Assembly: GCA_015061165.1 (NCBI GenBank)
Contig: SUXC01000007.1
Coordinates: 55,897 to 119,896 of the forward strand
Direction: 5' to 3'
Origin: Bacteroidales bacterium
Lineage (GTDB): Bacteria > Bacteroidota > Bacteroidia > Bacteroidales > Paludibacteraceae
Length of the DNA: 64,000 bases
Shown here: piece by piece, positions 43,272 through 50,893 of the stretch
Layout: each line of letters begins with the position of its first letter
Position numbering within the stretch: position 1 is the stretch's first letter
Made by a program: the position numbers and the translations under genes
The notes under the pieces: generated by a model
Told to the model about the DNA's origin: nothing
The model's database searches: none
Seen by the model: the letters and a program-made list of their open reading frames with translations, nothing else

Positions 43272-44412
43272 TATGCTTTATGATATTTATTTTGAGCTCG
43301 TCGGGTAAAATAATTGTAGTTCGATTGTAATTCGGATTGTTTACTGGGTCGATGTTTTCAGCTTTGATAATGCCTTCTTTTCCAGTAAATGCATAGTATG
43401 ATGTTACTTTCTCAGCAAACAACTTGTGCACACGTTTTGTCTCATGCTCCATGAATGCAGTTTTAATACGCGAACGAGCAATGCTTCGTTCGTTACGATT
43501 TTCTTTATCGCAAAAATAATTTATCTGTTTTTGATAATGTATAAGCATCCTTTCCTTGGAATCTCTGTACGAGTCTGGACTCATAATTTTATAATACTCC
43601 ACAAACTCCTTTTTTAAAGCATCAACTCGTATTTTTTTTGCTTCATTATTCTCTTTCTCATTGTAGTACAGGTCAGAGTCTTTAATTCCTTCGGGGTGAT
43701 TCCACATCAGGATATAGAACGCTTGCGCTAATAAGTCATGCTGTTTGACAATGAATTCTTCATCTAATTCTCCATTATTTTTGACGAACCACAAACGATG
43801 GGTAGCATCGTCAAATTTAAGTATCGGTTGGGTAAAACACATTTCATATTTTCCAGAGAGCCAGTCATCTACTGAATCATATAGTTCTTTGCACTCCACA
43901 GCAAGATCTACTTGCCACATTTGACGATATTTAGCAGGAATCGAACCAGATCTGGTTAGTACCTCATCTTTAAAATCATCCGCTAGCGCAGCCATATAGC
44001 GAATAGCGGTTATTATGGCTTGCTCTGTACAATCTTCTATATTAAAGGTCATGACTCTCTGGCTAGTATATTCTTCATGACCTTTGTCTTGCATGAGTGC
44101 ACACGATATTGTTCCCTCGAAAGGAGACGTTGCATCATGATATAATGCAGCTTTGCGTTCTATATTCTGCAATCTCTCTTCCTCTGTGCCAAACTCTTGG
44201 ATTGTTGGTTGAGGGACATAGAATAATTGGAAGCGACAGTACCCACTAGGATAGGTGCTTAGCGCATCGTTGATTTTCTGTAAATTCTCCTTAACATAGG
44301 TATTTGTTTGAATATCCCAACTGCTCTCATAATACACGATAGCATCTATAGGCATTGGGGGAACTGGACGATTAAAAATCCAACATGAGATTCGAGAAAA
44401 ATGTGCTTCCAT
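43252..44412 (-). CDS. uncharacterised protein, first gene of the RiPP-like operon
   Basis: 386 residues, soluble, charged, no signal peptide and no membrane segment. I recognise no family. The N-terminal part has beta-like strands (CRFQLFYVPQP), the middle is helical and aromatic (KYRQMWQVDLAVECKELY), and the last third is highly charged helix (KERMLIHYQKQINYF, ARSRIKTAFMEHETKRVHKLF). It is translationally coupled to the SPASM enzyme, so it is probably a partner such as a peptide-binding or second processing protein. Promoter -7 at 44446-44453. Confidence 0.75.
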   Translation of the reverse strand: MEAHFSRISCWIFNRPVPPMPIDAIVYYESSWDIQTNTYVKENLQKINDALSTYPSGYCRFQLFYVPQPTIQEFGTEEERLQNIERKAALYHDATSPFEGTISCALMQDKGHEEYTSQRVMTFNIEDCTEQAIITAIRYMAALADDFKDEVLTRSGSIPAKYRQMWQVDLAVECKELYDSVDDWLSGKYEMCFTQPILKFDDATHRLWFVKNNGELDEEFIVKQHDLLAQAFYILMWNHPEGIKDSDLYYNEKENNEAKKIRVDALKKEFVEYYKIMSPDSYRDSKERMLIHYQKQINYFCDKENRNERSIARSRIKTAFMEHETKRVHKLFAEKVTSYYAFTGKEGIIKAENIDPVNNPNYNRTTIILPDELKINIIKHNANKQS

Positions 44413-44445
44413 TGTGTTTATATTTTAGTTGTTACTTATTTTGTG

Positions 44446-44453
44446 CAAAGGTA
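44446..44453 (-). promoter_or_regulatory. -7 box for the RiPP-like operon
   Basis: TACCTTTG on the minus strand, 34 bases before the first ATG of the operon; no good -33 element. Confidence 0.6.
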
Positions 44454-44473
44454 TATAAGACTAGTTGTATATG

Positions 44474-45406
44474 TTATTTAATAAGATCCAAAAAAGGTTC
44501 AATTTTCTGATTATAAAACACTTTAGCGAATGCCTCGCTAATCACCTTACTTGCATTGCGATATAAGACTGTAGGTGCATTATTTACACAATAAACAGTG
44601 GCATTACCTAATTTATATAACGGATTACCTAAGGAGACATAATGTGTTCCCTCTATTGCTCCATTGGCATCGGATGCTGCATCAATAATCAAACAATTAG
44701 ATTTTACTTGATTTAAATGCTCTGTAGTCAAAATATGCTCTGTTGGACTATCCACTTCAATACCATTAATAATGATGTCATATTCACTGATTGTCTCATA
44801 GAATTCCGTCATCGTTTTTCGGTAGAACATTCTTATGTCAGGATTCCATTTTGCGATTGTTTCAAATGCCCCTTGTGCTACATTACCTGCGGATAAAATA
44901 GCCACGCGTGTATTATTGTCTGGCCATAAGCCGAAACTCATAAGTGCATGTAGTACTGCTGCCCTACCTGCGAACACACTATTTTGTCTAATGAAATTAG
45001 GTTGTATGAAAGGTATCTTATACGCATTCCCTTTGTAGTAAACAGAGGGGTATATATTGTCAAGATCAATCATTACTAATTCTTTAGGTCCTGCTTGCGT
45101 TTTCATAAACTCTTTTCCAGAACCTGTAGGATGTGTCCATCCAGCGATGATTTGTCCTTTACGAATCATATCATAATCGCTTGGTTGGATTAATTTTAGG
45201 GAAAAGATAATATCGCATTGTGCAAAGATCTCTTCTCTGCTCATTAAAACGGCTCCTGCATCAGCATATTCTGTATCAGCGATGTCCATTGTAGCACCAA
45301 ATCCATATTCAATGACAATTTCATTAGGACTCTCGCGCACTTGTTGTGGTAATATGGCAACGCGTTTTTCGAAAGGGAAGTTTGGAGTAATAAAACCTAT
45401 TTTCAT
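44474..45406 (-). CDS. N5-(carboxyethyl)ornithine synthase / alanine dehydrogenase-like enzyme
   Basis: 310 residues. It is shorter than alanine dehydrogenase (about 370) but matches the length of N5-(carboxyethyl)ornithine synthase, which couples pyruvate and ornithine. N-terminal substrate domain (MKIGFITPNFPFEKRVAILP, GFGATMDIADTEYADAGAVL), then a Rossmann NAD(P) domain (VAILSAGNVAQGAFETIAKW) and CNNAPTVLYRNASKVIS near the end. Own promoter (-7 at 45474-45481) and separate from the RiPP-like operon. It could supply an unusual amino acid; the product assignment is provisional. Confidence 0.78.
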   Translation of the reverse strand: MKIGFITPNFPFEKRVAILPQQVRESPNEIVIEYGFGATMDIADTEYADAGAVLMSREEIFAQCDIIFSLKLIQPSDYDMIRKGQIIAGWTHPTGSGKEFMKTQAGPKELVMIDLDNIYPSVYYKGNAYKIPFIQPNFIRQNSVFAGRAAVLHALMSFGLWPDNNTRVAILSAGNVAQGAFETIAKWNPDIRMFYRKTMTEFYETISEYDIIINGIEVDSPTEHILTTEHLNQVKSNCLIIDAASDANGAIEGTHYVSLGNPLYKLGNATVYCVNNAPTVLYRNASKVISEAFAKVFYNQKIEPFLDLIK

Positions 45407-45473
45407 AATAAATTCGTATATTTGTTTGTATCGTAGAGCAATCCTACATTGTGTGTATATTTAAAAATCGATG

Positions 45474-45481
45474 CAAAGGTA
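45474..45481 (-). promoter_or_regulatory. -7 box for the dehydrogenase-like gene
   Basis: TACCTTTG on the minus strand, 67 bases before the ATG. Confidence 0.55.
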
Positions 45482-45534
45482 CGTTTTTTTTATGACATAA
45501 TAAAATAATTCAAGGTTGAAGTGACCTAAAAAAT

Positions 45535-45565
45535 GTAGATTGCTTGTGGTTCACAAGCAATCTAC
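45535..45565. terminator. intrinsic terminator after the small-protein operon
   Basis: GTAGATTGCTTGTG (45535-45548) pairs perfectly with 45552-45565 around a 3-base loop. On the minus strand it is followed by ATTTTTT and lies 6 bases after the zinc-ribbon gene. Confidence 0.88.
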
Positions 45566-45571
45566 GTCAAG

Positions 45572-45778
45572 TTAGTAATCAATTTGTCCGATTACTCTTA
45601 CCAAATGAACCTCACCACAAACAGGGCATTTAGGATCTTCAAAAAGTCCTAAAGGACCAAAGCAATGATTGTGTCTGCATTTTTTGCAGAAGATATGTCT
45701 GCATTTGTCACAGATGTACACATTTTGTCCTCCTTCGCGATTGCCACATGTCGGGCATTGTTGATAATAAGCGCTCAT
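45572..45778 (-). CDS. small double zinc-ribbon protein
   Basis: 68 residues with four CxxC knuckles: CPTC (8-11), CDKC (23-26), CKKC (31-34) and CPVC (51-54), plus HNHCFGP. Enough for two zinc ions, one perhaps RING- or FYVE-like (IFCKKCRHNHC). It probably binds nucleic acid or a protein. It is the last gene of a three-gene unit with a 48-aa membrane protein and a 38-aa peptide. Confidence 0.75.
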   Translation of the reverse strand: MSAYYQQCPTCGNREGGQNVYICDKCRHIFCKKCRHNHCFGPLGLFEDPKCPVCGEVHLVRVIGQIDY

Positions 45779-45813
45779 GATGCATTGATTTTTGTTGTTA
45801 CTATTTAGGTTTA

Positions 45814-45960
45814 TTATGAAGCGGAATTATATAGAAATGCAATTCCAAACAAAATCAGAATGCCTATTAATATCCACTCTCTAAGCAGGTAGCCTATGAA
45901 GACTATTACAGCTAATACTAGCAAGATGGCTAATATTGCTCCGCATCCATCACCATCCAT
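45814..45960 (-). CDS. small membrane protein (48 aa)
   Basis: Too short for ordinary gene finders. It reads MDGDGCGAILAILLVLAVIV, then a short polar bend and a second hydrophobic segment (ILIGILILFGIAFLY): two membrane helices. It is bracketed by two other small genes on the same strand with gaps of 14 and 35 bp. Confidence 0.65.
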   Translation of the reverse strand: MDGDGCGAILAILLVLAVIVFIGYLLREWILIGILILFGIAFLYNSAS

Positions 45961-45974
45961 AATCTATTGGGCAA

Positions 45975-46091
45975 TTATCTTGTTCTTTGACGTTCATCTC
46001 TTCCTGTATAAGGAGGTGGCGGTGGTGTAGTACTCATTTTCTCTTCCAACTTGCGTTGTGCCTCACGAAATTTTTCTGCTTTGTCACTCAT
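45975..46091 (-). CDS. small charged, proline-rich protein (38 aa)
   Basis: A 38-residue protein starting MSDKAEKFREAQRKLEEKMS (helical, charged), then TTPPPPPYTG and RDERQRTR. The ATG is about 70 bases from a promoter. First gene of the three-gene small-protein unit. Function unknown. Confidence 0.6.
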   Translation of the reverse strand: MSDKAEKFREAQRKLEEKMSTTPPPPPYTGRDERQRTR

Positions 46092-46162
46092 AGTATTAAA
46101 AAATGACTCCTACTCTTACAGCTTTGTAGGTCTTGCTTTTTCAAGTATTTTGAAATTCGCTG

Positions 46163-46170
46163 CAAAGATA
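46163..46170 (-). promoter_or_regulatory. -7 box for the small-protein operon
   Basis: TATCTTTG on the minus strand, followed by the three small genes. Confidence 0.55.
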
Positions 46171-46216
46171 CTGCTTATATATCATATATGCAATATTTGC
46201 AACCTTGCAGAGTGTG

Positions 46217-46618
46217 TTATTTCTGTGTGTAGCCAACAAGCAGGAGAATTGCATAACCGCTTTCATCACTATCTTTGCTACTAACACCATGCATTAAACA
46301 AGCATTAGGATTGATATTATGTATCTGCACCAATAACTCAATAATGCCCTTTGTCGTAACATCATCAGAATAGTTGCCGTTGCAAGTGATATGCAAAATA
46401 ACTTCGTCCATACCATCTGTACCCATCTCTTGTATTAGTTGAGAAAGTTTGTCGAAACATTCTTGTGTTAGCGAAGGAGTCTCTAACTTAACAGCCTTGA
46501 TGTAATCTGAAGCACGTTTAAGGTTTGCATAGTCCGCTAGATCAACAGAAAAGATTGGATGGTTTGCATACGCCTCTTCTGCGAGACGGTCAATAATAGT
46601 AAGATCTGTAACAATCAT
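46217..46618 (-). CDS. stand-alone FtsZ C-terminal-domain-like protein
   Basis: 133 residues. The order of elements recalls the second domain of FtsZ: SVDLADYANLKRASDYIKAV resembles the NxDFADVxTVM segment after the T7 loop; EVILHITCNGNYSDDVTTKG resembles the GVLxNITGG...L strand and helix; NPNACLMHGVSSKDSDESG followed by YAILLLVGYTQ resembles DANIIFGAVxD...VRVTVIATGF. The GTP-binding domain is absent. I infer a tubulin/FtsZ-type two-layer domain used alone; this is not an annotated function. It follows the KptA-like gene by 10 bp. Confidence 0.6.
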   Translation of the reverse strand: MIVTDLTIIDRLAEEAYANHPIFSVDLADYANLKRASDYIKAVKLETPSLTQECFDKLSQLIQEMGTDGMDEVILHITCNGNYSDDVTTKGIIELLVQIHNINPNACLMHGVSSKDSDESGYAILLLVGYTQK

Positions 46619-46628
46619 AGTTGTAGGA

Positions 46629-47204
46629 TTATTTAGGGATTATTGTATTTGTTATATATTTTGCAGGTATGTAATCCGTTTGCCAAACATCGTTGGTGAT
46701 TTTGTAGAAAACATATCCATCTGCTGCCATTGCAGCACTATTGATTTCGAGTACTTCTGGCATGCCATGGCGTCCTCCTACGAAGTAAGCCATGCCATAA
46801 GTTGGAGATAAATGAACTTTAGCACGACTCATCGGTTTTATACCTTCTTCAAAAATAGAAGCAAGACTTTTCACTGCCGTTCCATGATATAGCACGGCAG
46901 GTGGTTGCATGGGTACAGCATCACTCTCTATCTTGATAGAATGTCCATATAAAGCGCGTACCTTCATCTGGTCGTCTGAGAATATAAATCGCCCCTTGTC
47001 ATCAAATAGGACAAGTGTTCTGATGATATGTTCTTCACGTCCGTATTCTTTACATAGTGCATCAATTGATACCCAACCATGCTTGTCTAGTAATTTGGAG
47101 TGTCGAAGCAGGTAGGCAAGGCGCCTTGAGAGAGCAGGAAATTCTGGTGTGAAAGCATTAGGTGGTAATTCAGACTCAGATGTATCAATATTTTGGGGTA
47201 ACAT
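46629..47204 (-). CDS. KptA/Tpt1 family RNA 2'-phosphotransferase
   Basis: 191 residues. N-terminal winged-helix part with ALSRRLAYLLRHSKLLDKHGW, then the ADP-ribosyltransferase-like part with VLYHGTAVKSLASIFEEGIK, MSRAKVHLSPTYGMAYFVG and the end VWQTDYIPAKYI. In yeast Tpt1 removes the 2'-phosphate left by tRNA splicing using NAD+; bacterial copies may repair RNA or act in conflict systems. Here it sits with an FtsZ-domain protein and an unknown 245-aa protein. Confidence 0.9.
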   Translation of the reverse strand: MLPQNIDTSESELPPNAFTPEFPALSRRLAYLLRHSKLLDKHGWVSIDALCKEYGREEHIIRTLVLFDDKGRFIFSDDQMKVRALYGHSIKIESDAVPMQPPAVLYHGTAVKSLASIFEEGIKPMSRAKVHLSPTYGMAYFVGGRHGMPEVLEINSAAMAADGYVFYKITNDVWQTDYIPAKYITNTIIPK

Positions 47205-47224
47205 AGTTAATTAGTATTTGGTTT

Positions 47225-47962
47225 TTACTTCATTTCGTTTCTAATGTAATCGTATTTTAGGTCATTTCTATCAAGCCAGTAGATTAACCAAAATATATCT
47301 GACTGTTCTTCTGTGGACAATGCATTGTACATATCATTCAGTGCTGTTTCTATTCCTCGGAAGTTTGATACATGAAGCAGTTGTTGTACTTTTTCGGCAT
47401 CAATCTTGCTGAATGTGAGAAATCTGAGTGTGTCTTCTTTAACATGCGTTACTTTTATTTCCATCTTACGACATTCTAGAAAGACTGCTAATTCTTGAAA
47501 TACTTTTTCCTGAAGGGATGGTGGCAACTGGAATGAATACATATCTTCCCCCGCTATTTCGCGTGCATCTTGCTGGAGAGTTGTCATCTCAACGGCAACA
47601 GGACCAAAATGACTTGGGTGCACGGAAAAATTATACACATGGCTATATCGAGGAAAATATAAAGCACGCAATAAACCATCATACAAACCGCGAGGAATGT
47701 ATACTGGTAAGTCTTGAAAAGTAAGATCGGGATAAGTGAGAAGCACGACTAATAATTGAGTGTATGCTATCCTCGGTAATTGTAGCACGATTTTGTGGTG
47801 CTTTGCTTTCCGTAGATTATCAACATCATGATAGTACAAATCGAACTGGCAATCAATGCGTTTGTCACGAGCATACTTCTTTTTTATGAATCGCTGGACG
47901 ATGCCAACATATTCTTGTGCGGCCTCTTTTCGATGTTTGGTAATGTGTTGAGTGTAGTTCAT
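47225..47962 (-). CDS. uncharacterised protein upstream of the KptA-like gene
   Basis: 245 residues, soluble, no recognised family. It has a basic N-terminus (HRKEAAQEYVGIVQRFIKKK), then beta/alpha elements (LPVYIPRGLYDGLLRALYF, HPSHFGPVAVEMTTL) and an acidic, aromatic C-terminus (QSDIFWLIYWLDRNDLKYD). It is separated by 20 bp from the KptA-like gene, so they are probably co-transcribed. Confidence 0.65.
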   Translation of the reverse strand: MNYTQHITKHRKEAAQEYVGIVQRFIKKKYARDKRIDCQFDLYYHDVDNLRKAKHHKIVLQLPRIAYTQLLVVLLTYPDLTFQDLPVYIPRGLYDGLLRALYFPRYSHVYNFSVHPSHFGPVAVEMTTLQQDAREIAGEDMYSFQLPPSLQEKVFQELAVFLECRKMEIKVTHVKEDTLRFLTFSKIDAEKVQQLLHVSNFRGIETALNDMYNALSTEEQSDIFWLIYWLDRNDLKYDYIRNEMK

Positions 47963-47997
47963 AATAACGCTTTATTGTGAATATTTTAAAAGTTAAA

Positions 47998-48294
47998 TTA
48001 CTTTTTATAATAATCATTGTGAATTTTGATACAAAGCACAATGCAACTACAAATAGCGGTTACTAAACTTGTTATTAACAAAGACCAAATTATATCAGGT
48101 TTATGTATAAAAGCTTGAATAACAAAAAACACAGATCCGATCCCCATCATTAAGAATGTAGGTAAAGCGATGCCATCCGTATCGCGCGTGCGAATAGTGT
48201 GAATTGCCTGAGGCAAATATCCTAGCACCATACAAATACTTGCCATAAGCCCAAATAGATTACAAAACATTTCTTGTTCCATAATTTTTTTCAA
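47998..48294 (-). CDS. SemiSWEET-type small membrane transporter
   Basis: 98 residues forming one triple-helix bundle with the PQ-loop GYLPQAIHTIRTRDTDGIAL, then PTFLMMGIGSVFFVIQAF and a third helix. SemiSWEETs dimerise and pass sugars or small metabolites by facilitated diffusion. It lies at the downstream edge of the long AT-rich biosynthetic string and could move its product or a substrate, but membership is not certain. Confidence 0.85.
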   Translation of the reverse strand: MKKIMEQEMFCNLFGLMASICMVLGYLPQAIHTIRTRDTDGIALPTFLMMGIGSVFFVIQAFIHKPDIIWSLLITSLVTAICSCIVLCIKIHNDYYKK

Positions 48295-48314
48295 ATATAA
48301 AATAAATATTCAGT

Positions 48315-49031
48315 TCATATTTCTAATAAAGATAAGAACAAACATCTGTATTTTAGCATATCATAATTTATATATTCCAAAGATATGTTTTGATAGATAT
48401 CTTTATTAGAAAAGTATGTAAAATAAATGTCTTTTTTGTTGTTAACAGAAGCATAAGAGCACTCGTAATATCCTTTAAAAAACAAGCACACTTTAATGGA
48501 TTCCCAAATATGTAGAAGAACTTGATTATCCTCACAATAAACCATCTTGTATTCATTGAAGATTATCCTCTTTGGCTGCTTTCTATAACTTCCCCCGCTT
48601 GATAACATTCGATTATCAACAGTGCCATCAATGAATTCTATCAGAGCATACCCTTTCCCATTAGAAATTATATTAGCAGTAAAACACCCATCACATGGTT
48701 GTAATTGCTTAATAAAAATACATACCAATCTATTCTTGCGAAATGATTCTGATAAATTATTCTCGACATAATTGCATAACTGAGAATAATCCGTTATATC
48801 AAAAACACCTATTCGCTTAAATGATTTATTATCTATTACAAGAACTAAATATGGTATATGATTCTCATTCCCTTTAAATACATTATTACTTTCATCATAT
48901 TTGCATAAGTATTCTATACAACATCGCAACCCTATGCCGTCAAGAAATTGTTTAGCATATTCCTTTTTTTCTATTATTGAATTATCAAAGCCCCAGGCTT
49001 CTGAGTGACAAAATCTATACATTTCAGTCAA
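48315..49031 (-). CDS. uncharacterised protein of the 48-61 kb cluster
   Basis: 238 residues, soluble. A stretch in the middle (LVCIFIKQLQPCDGCFTANI, GYALIEFIDGTVDNRMLSSG) has the rhythm of the ATP-grasp/PEP-synthase nucleotide-binding domain (VQ.mv...GV.FT......IE...G), so it may be a small ATP-grasp-like or dikinase-like protein. No catalytic site can be confirmed. It is the next gene after the UbiV-like gene with a 16 bp gap, and has the same AT-rich composition. Confidence 0.55.
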   Translation of the reverse strand: MTEMYRFCHSEAWGFDNSIIEKKEYAKQFLDGIGLRCCIEYLCKYDESNNVFKGNENHIPYLVLVIDNKSFKRIGVFDITDYSQLCNYVENNLSESFRKNRLVCIFIKQLQPCDGCFTANIISNGKGYALIEFIDGTVDNRMLSSGGSYRKQPKRIIFNEYKMVYCEDNQVLLHIWESIKVCLFFKGYYECSYASVNNKKDIYFTYFSNKDIYQNISLEYINYDMLKYRCLFLSLLEI

Positions 49032-49047
49032 AAAACAAACTATAAAA

Positions 49048-49929
49048 CTAACACTGTGTTCGAAACTGCTTCGACAGGGCAGAATAACTCAGTCTAGAAT
49101 CTATTATAATACAATCATAAAGAGAAAGATTACAACATGTAGAGGGGCATAGCCTGTATATAGCATTTCCCATTAAATAATAATCCTTAAATGACGCTAA
49201 TAAAGTCATATAGTCCTTCTCGCTTATTGAATTTTTGTCCAATGGATTATATCCGTCAATATATTCCAACTTTAACAAATCTGCGTAATTACACTCTATA
49301 GAACAACCAACTCTCCCATCTTCTAGACGGAGTGTTTTATAACACGTTTTAGACAATGCCGCCAAAAATGTTCCCAAATGTAAATGAACCCTTATTCCAT
49401 ACACCTTCAAAATGGGAATAAATACATCTTCCTTTTCACTCCAACAGACCTCAACTGCTTTTACACCGTATCTCTCCAGTAATTTGACTTTACTTCTATG
49501 AATTGCGCTTGGAGCGGTAATATTTTTAACAATATCCTCTCTTTCATCTGGATGAATAAATTCTGTAAGAGACTCTTTGTATCCATATGAACCAAATAGG
49601 ACTCGACCTGCGATTATATTATTGACATAGCCATTATCATATATCCATTGCAGAATTCCCCAGTCATTGACTACTATCGACTCAATCTCAAATTTGGTAC
49701 ACAATTCATCTATTCTACGAACAACTGCTTCAAAATGGATAACATCGGTTTTAGGAGTAACTAATGTAAATCTTTTCGGCAATAATAAGGAACTTGTTTC
49801 TTCTAAAAAATGAATACTGCATTGTTCTGAGCCGATAGCCAATGTATATTTTTTTTGCCCTTCCAACAAACCCGCAATATAGCCAAGATTAGTTTGAAAG
49901 GCCCTTATTTCGTACATTAAATTGTCCAT
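49048..49929 (-). CDS. U32 family protein, UbiV-like (Fe-S, O2-independent hydroxylase subunit)
   Basis: 293 residues. Cysteines C37, C196, C209 and C213 match the spacing of the four [4Fe-4S] ligands of E. coli UbiV (C39, C180, C193, C197: x12 and x3 between the last three are identical). The TIM-barrel-like body has IESIVVNDWGILQWIYDNGY and VHLHLGTFLAALSK. UbiU and UbiV together add oxygen from prephenate, without O2, to the ubiquinone ring. Bacteroidales make menaquinone and not ubiquinone, and the setting is a radical-SAM-rich cluster, so another substrate is likely. Paired with the next upstream gene (gap 4 bp). Confidence 0.75.
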   Translation of the reverse strand: MDNLMYEIRAFQTNLGYIAGLLEGQKKYTLAIGSEQCSIHFLEETSSLLLPKRFTLVTPKTDVIHFEAVVRRIDELCTKFEIESIVVNDWGILQWIYDNGYVNNIIAGRVLFGSYGYKESLTEFIHPDEREDIVKNITAPSAIHRSKVKLLERYGVKAVEVCWSEKEDVFIPILKVYGIRVHLHLGTFLAALSKTCYKTLRLEDGRVGCSIECNYADLLKLEYIDGYNPLDKNSISEKDYMTLLASFKDYYLMGNAIYRLCPSTCCNLSLYDCIIIDSRLSYSALSKQFRTQC

Positions 49930-49933
49930 TGTA

Positions 49934-50881
49934 TCACATCATATTTATATTGCTAATAGATATATCGCAAAAATGGTTTTCAAATTTACATTGTCGCCTT
50001 TCGCAAAATATCTTTTTCCACCAAATTGGGATTAAGTCTTTTATCCCATCCATATATTCTATTTTTGAAGTACTTTGACTAGCAAGATCAATAGCGCTCC
50101 TGAACATTTTTGTTAAAGGTATAACTTTTCGATAGTCTCTTTCTCTTCCTTGGACTTTTATTGCAGTTATGTTATTTTGTAGCAAATCCCAAACAGAGCA
50201 AAGAGAACAATTATAGGCAGAGCAAATACTTTGGCTTGCCATGTTCGGATTTTTCTTAGAAGTGTATGTATTCTCGCAAGGTATCTGAAATCTCTCCCCA
50301 TGTCCTAACATGCAGTTTGTTGCAAACGAACATCCCCCATAGGCAAAAACTTCTAATTCTATATCTTCTTGATGGCATAACCTTCGTATTTCTGGCATTG
50401 TTATTTGGTATGATAGAACAACTCTTTTTACTCCAAGTGATTTTAAAAATTTTATTTGGTAAAGATTATCCACATCAACTAATGTACTACTAATAATCGG
50501 CACTCCTCTAATTTTTGTATTTATAGCGGACATTAAACCTATGTCTGATACGATAACGGCATCTACTCCGCACTCCATCCCATAATTGACGTACTGAAGA
50601 AATTCGTCTTCAATACTGATTCCTTCAACCGGATAGTCAGAAAAAAACTGCGTGTTTGCTGTTAAGAAGACCCTCCTTCCCCTTTGGGATGCATAATTCA
50701 CTATTTCAGAGAATTGGGCTTTATCCACCAGCAAATATTCTCCTTTTTTTATTTGAGGACGCGCAGAAAAACTAATTCTTTTGAAAAAGTCTACTCGATA
50801 ACCTAAATATATTTCATCTGCTCCAGAATCTATCTGTGCAATACAGGACTCTATATTATTTACTGGCGCCGTTAATTTCAT
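49934..50881 (-). CDS. U32 family protein, UbiU/TrhP-like
   Basis: 315 residues with the U32 core: MKLTAPVNNIESCIAQIDSG, ADEIYLGYRVDFFKRISF, RGRRVFLTANTQFF, DAVIVSDIGLM, and the iron-sulfur region FAYGGCSFATNCMLGHG (C184, C190), C202, then SICSAYNCSLCSVWDL (C220, C225, C228). UbiU-type proteins hold a [4Fe-4S] cluster through four such cysteines. With the UbiV-like partner it forms a plausible O2-independent hydroxylase for the cluster's product; a tRNA hydroxylation role like TrhP is the alternative. Confidence 0.8.
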   Translation of the reverse strand: MKLTAPVNNIESCIAQIDSGADEIYLGYRVDFFKRISFSARPQIKKGEYLLVDKAQFSEIVNYASQRGRRVFLTANTQFFSDYPVEGISIEDEFLQYVNYGMECGVDAVIVSDIGLMSAINTKIRGVPIISSTLVDVDNLYQIKFLKSLGVKRVVLSYQITMPEIRRLCHQEDIELEVFAYGGCSFATNCMLGHGERFQIPCENTYTSKKNPNMASQSICSAYNCSLCSVWDLLQNNITAIKVQGRERDYRKVIPLTKMFRSAIDLASQSTSKIEYMDGIKDLIPIWWKKIFCERRQCKFENHFCDISISNINMM

Positions 50882-50893
50882 AATATGAAAGAA

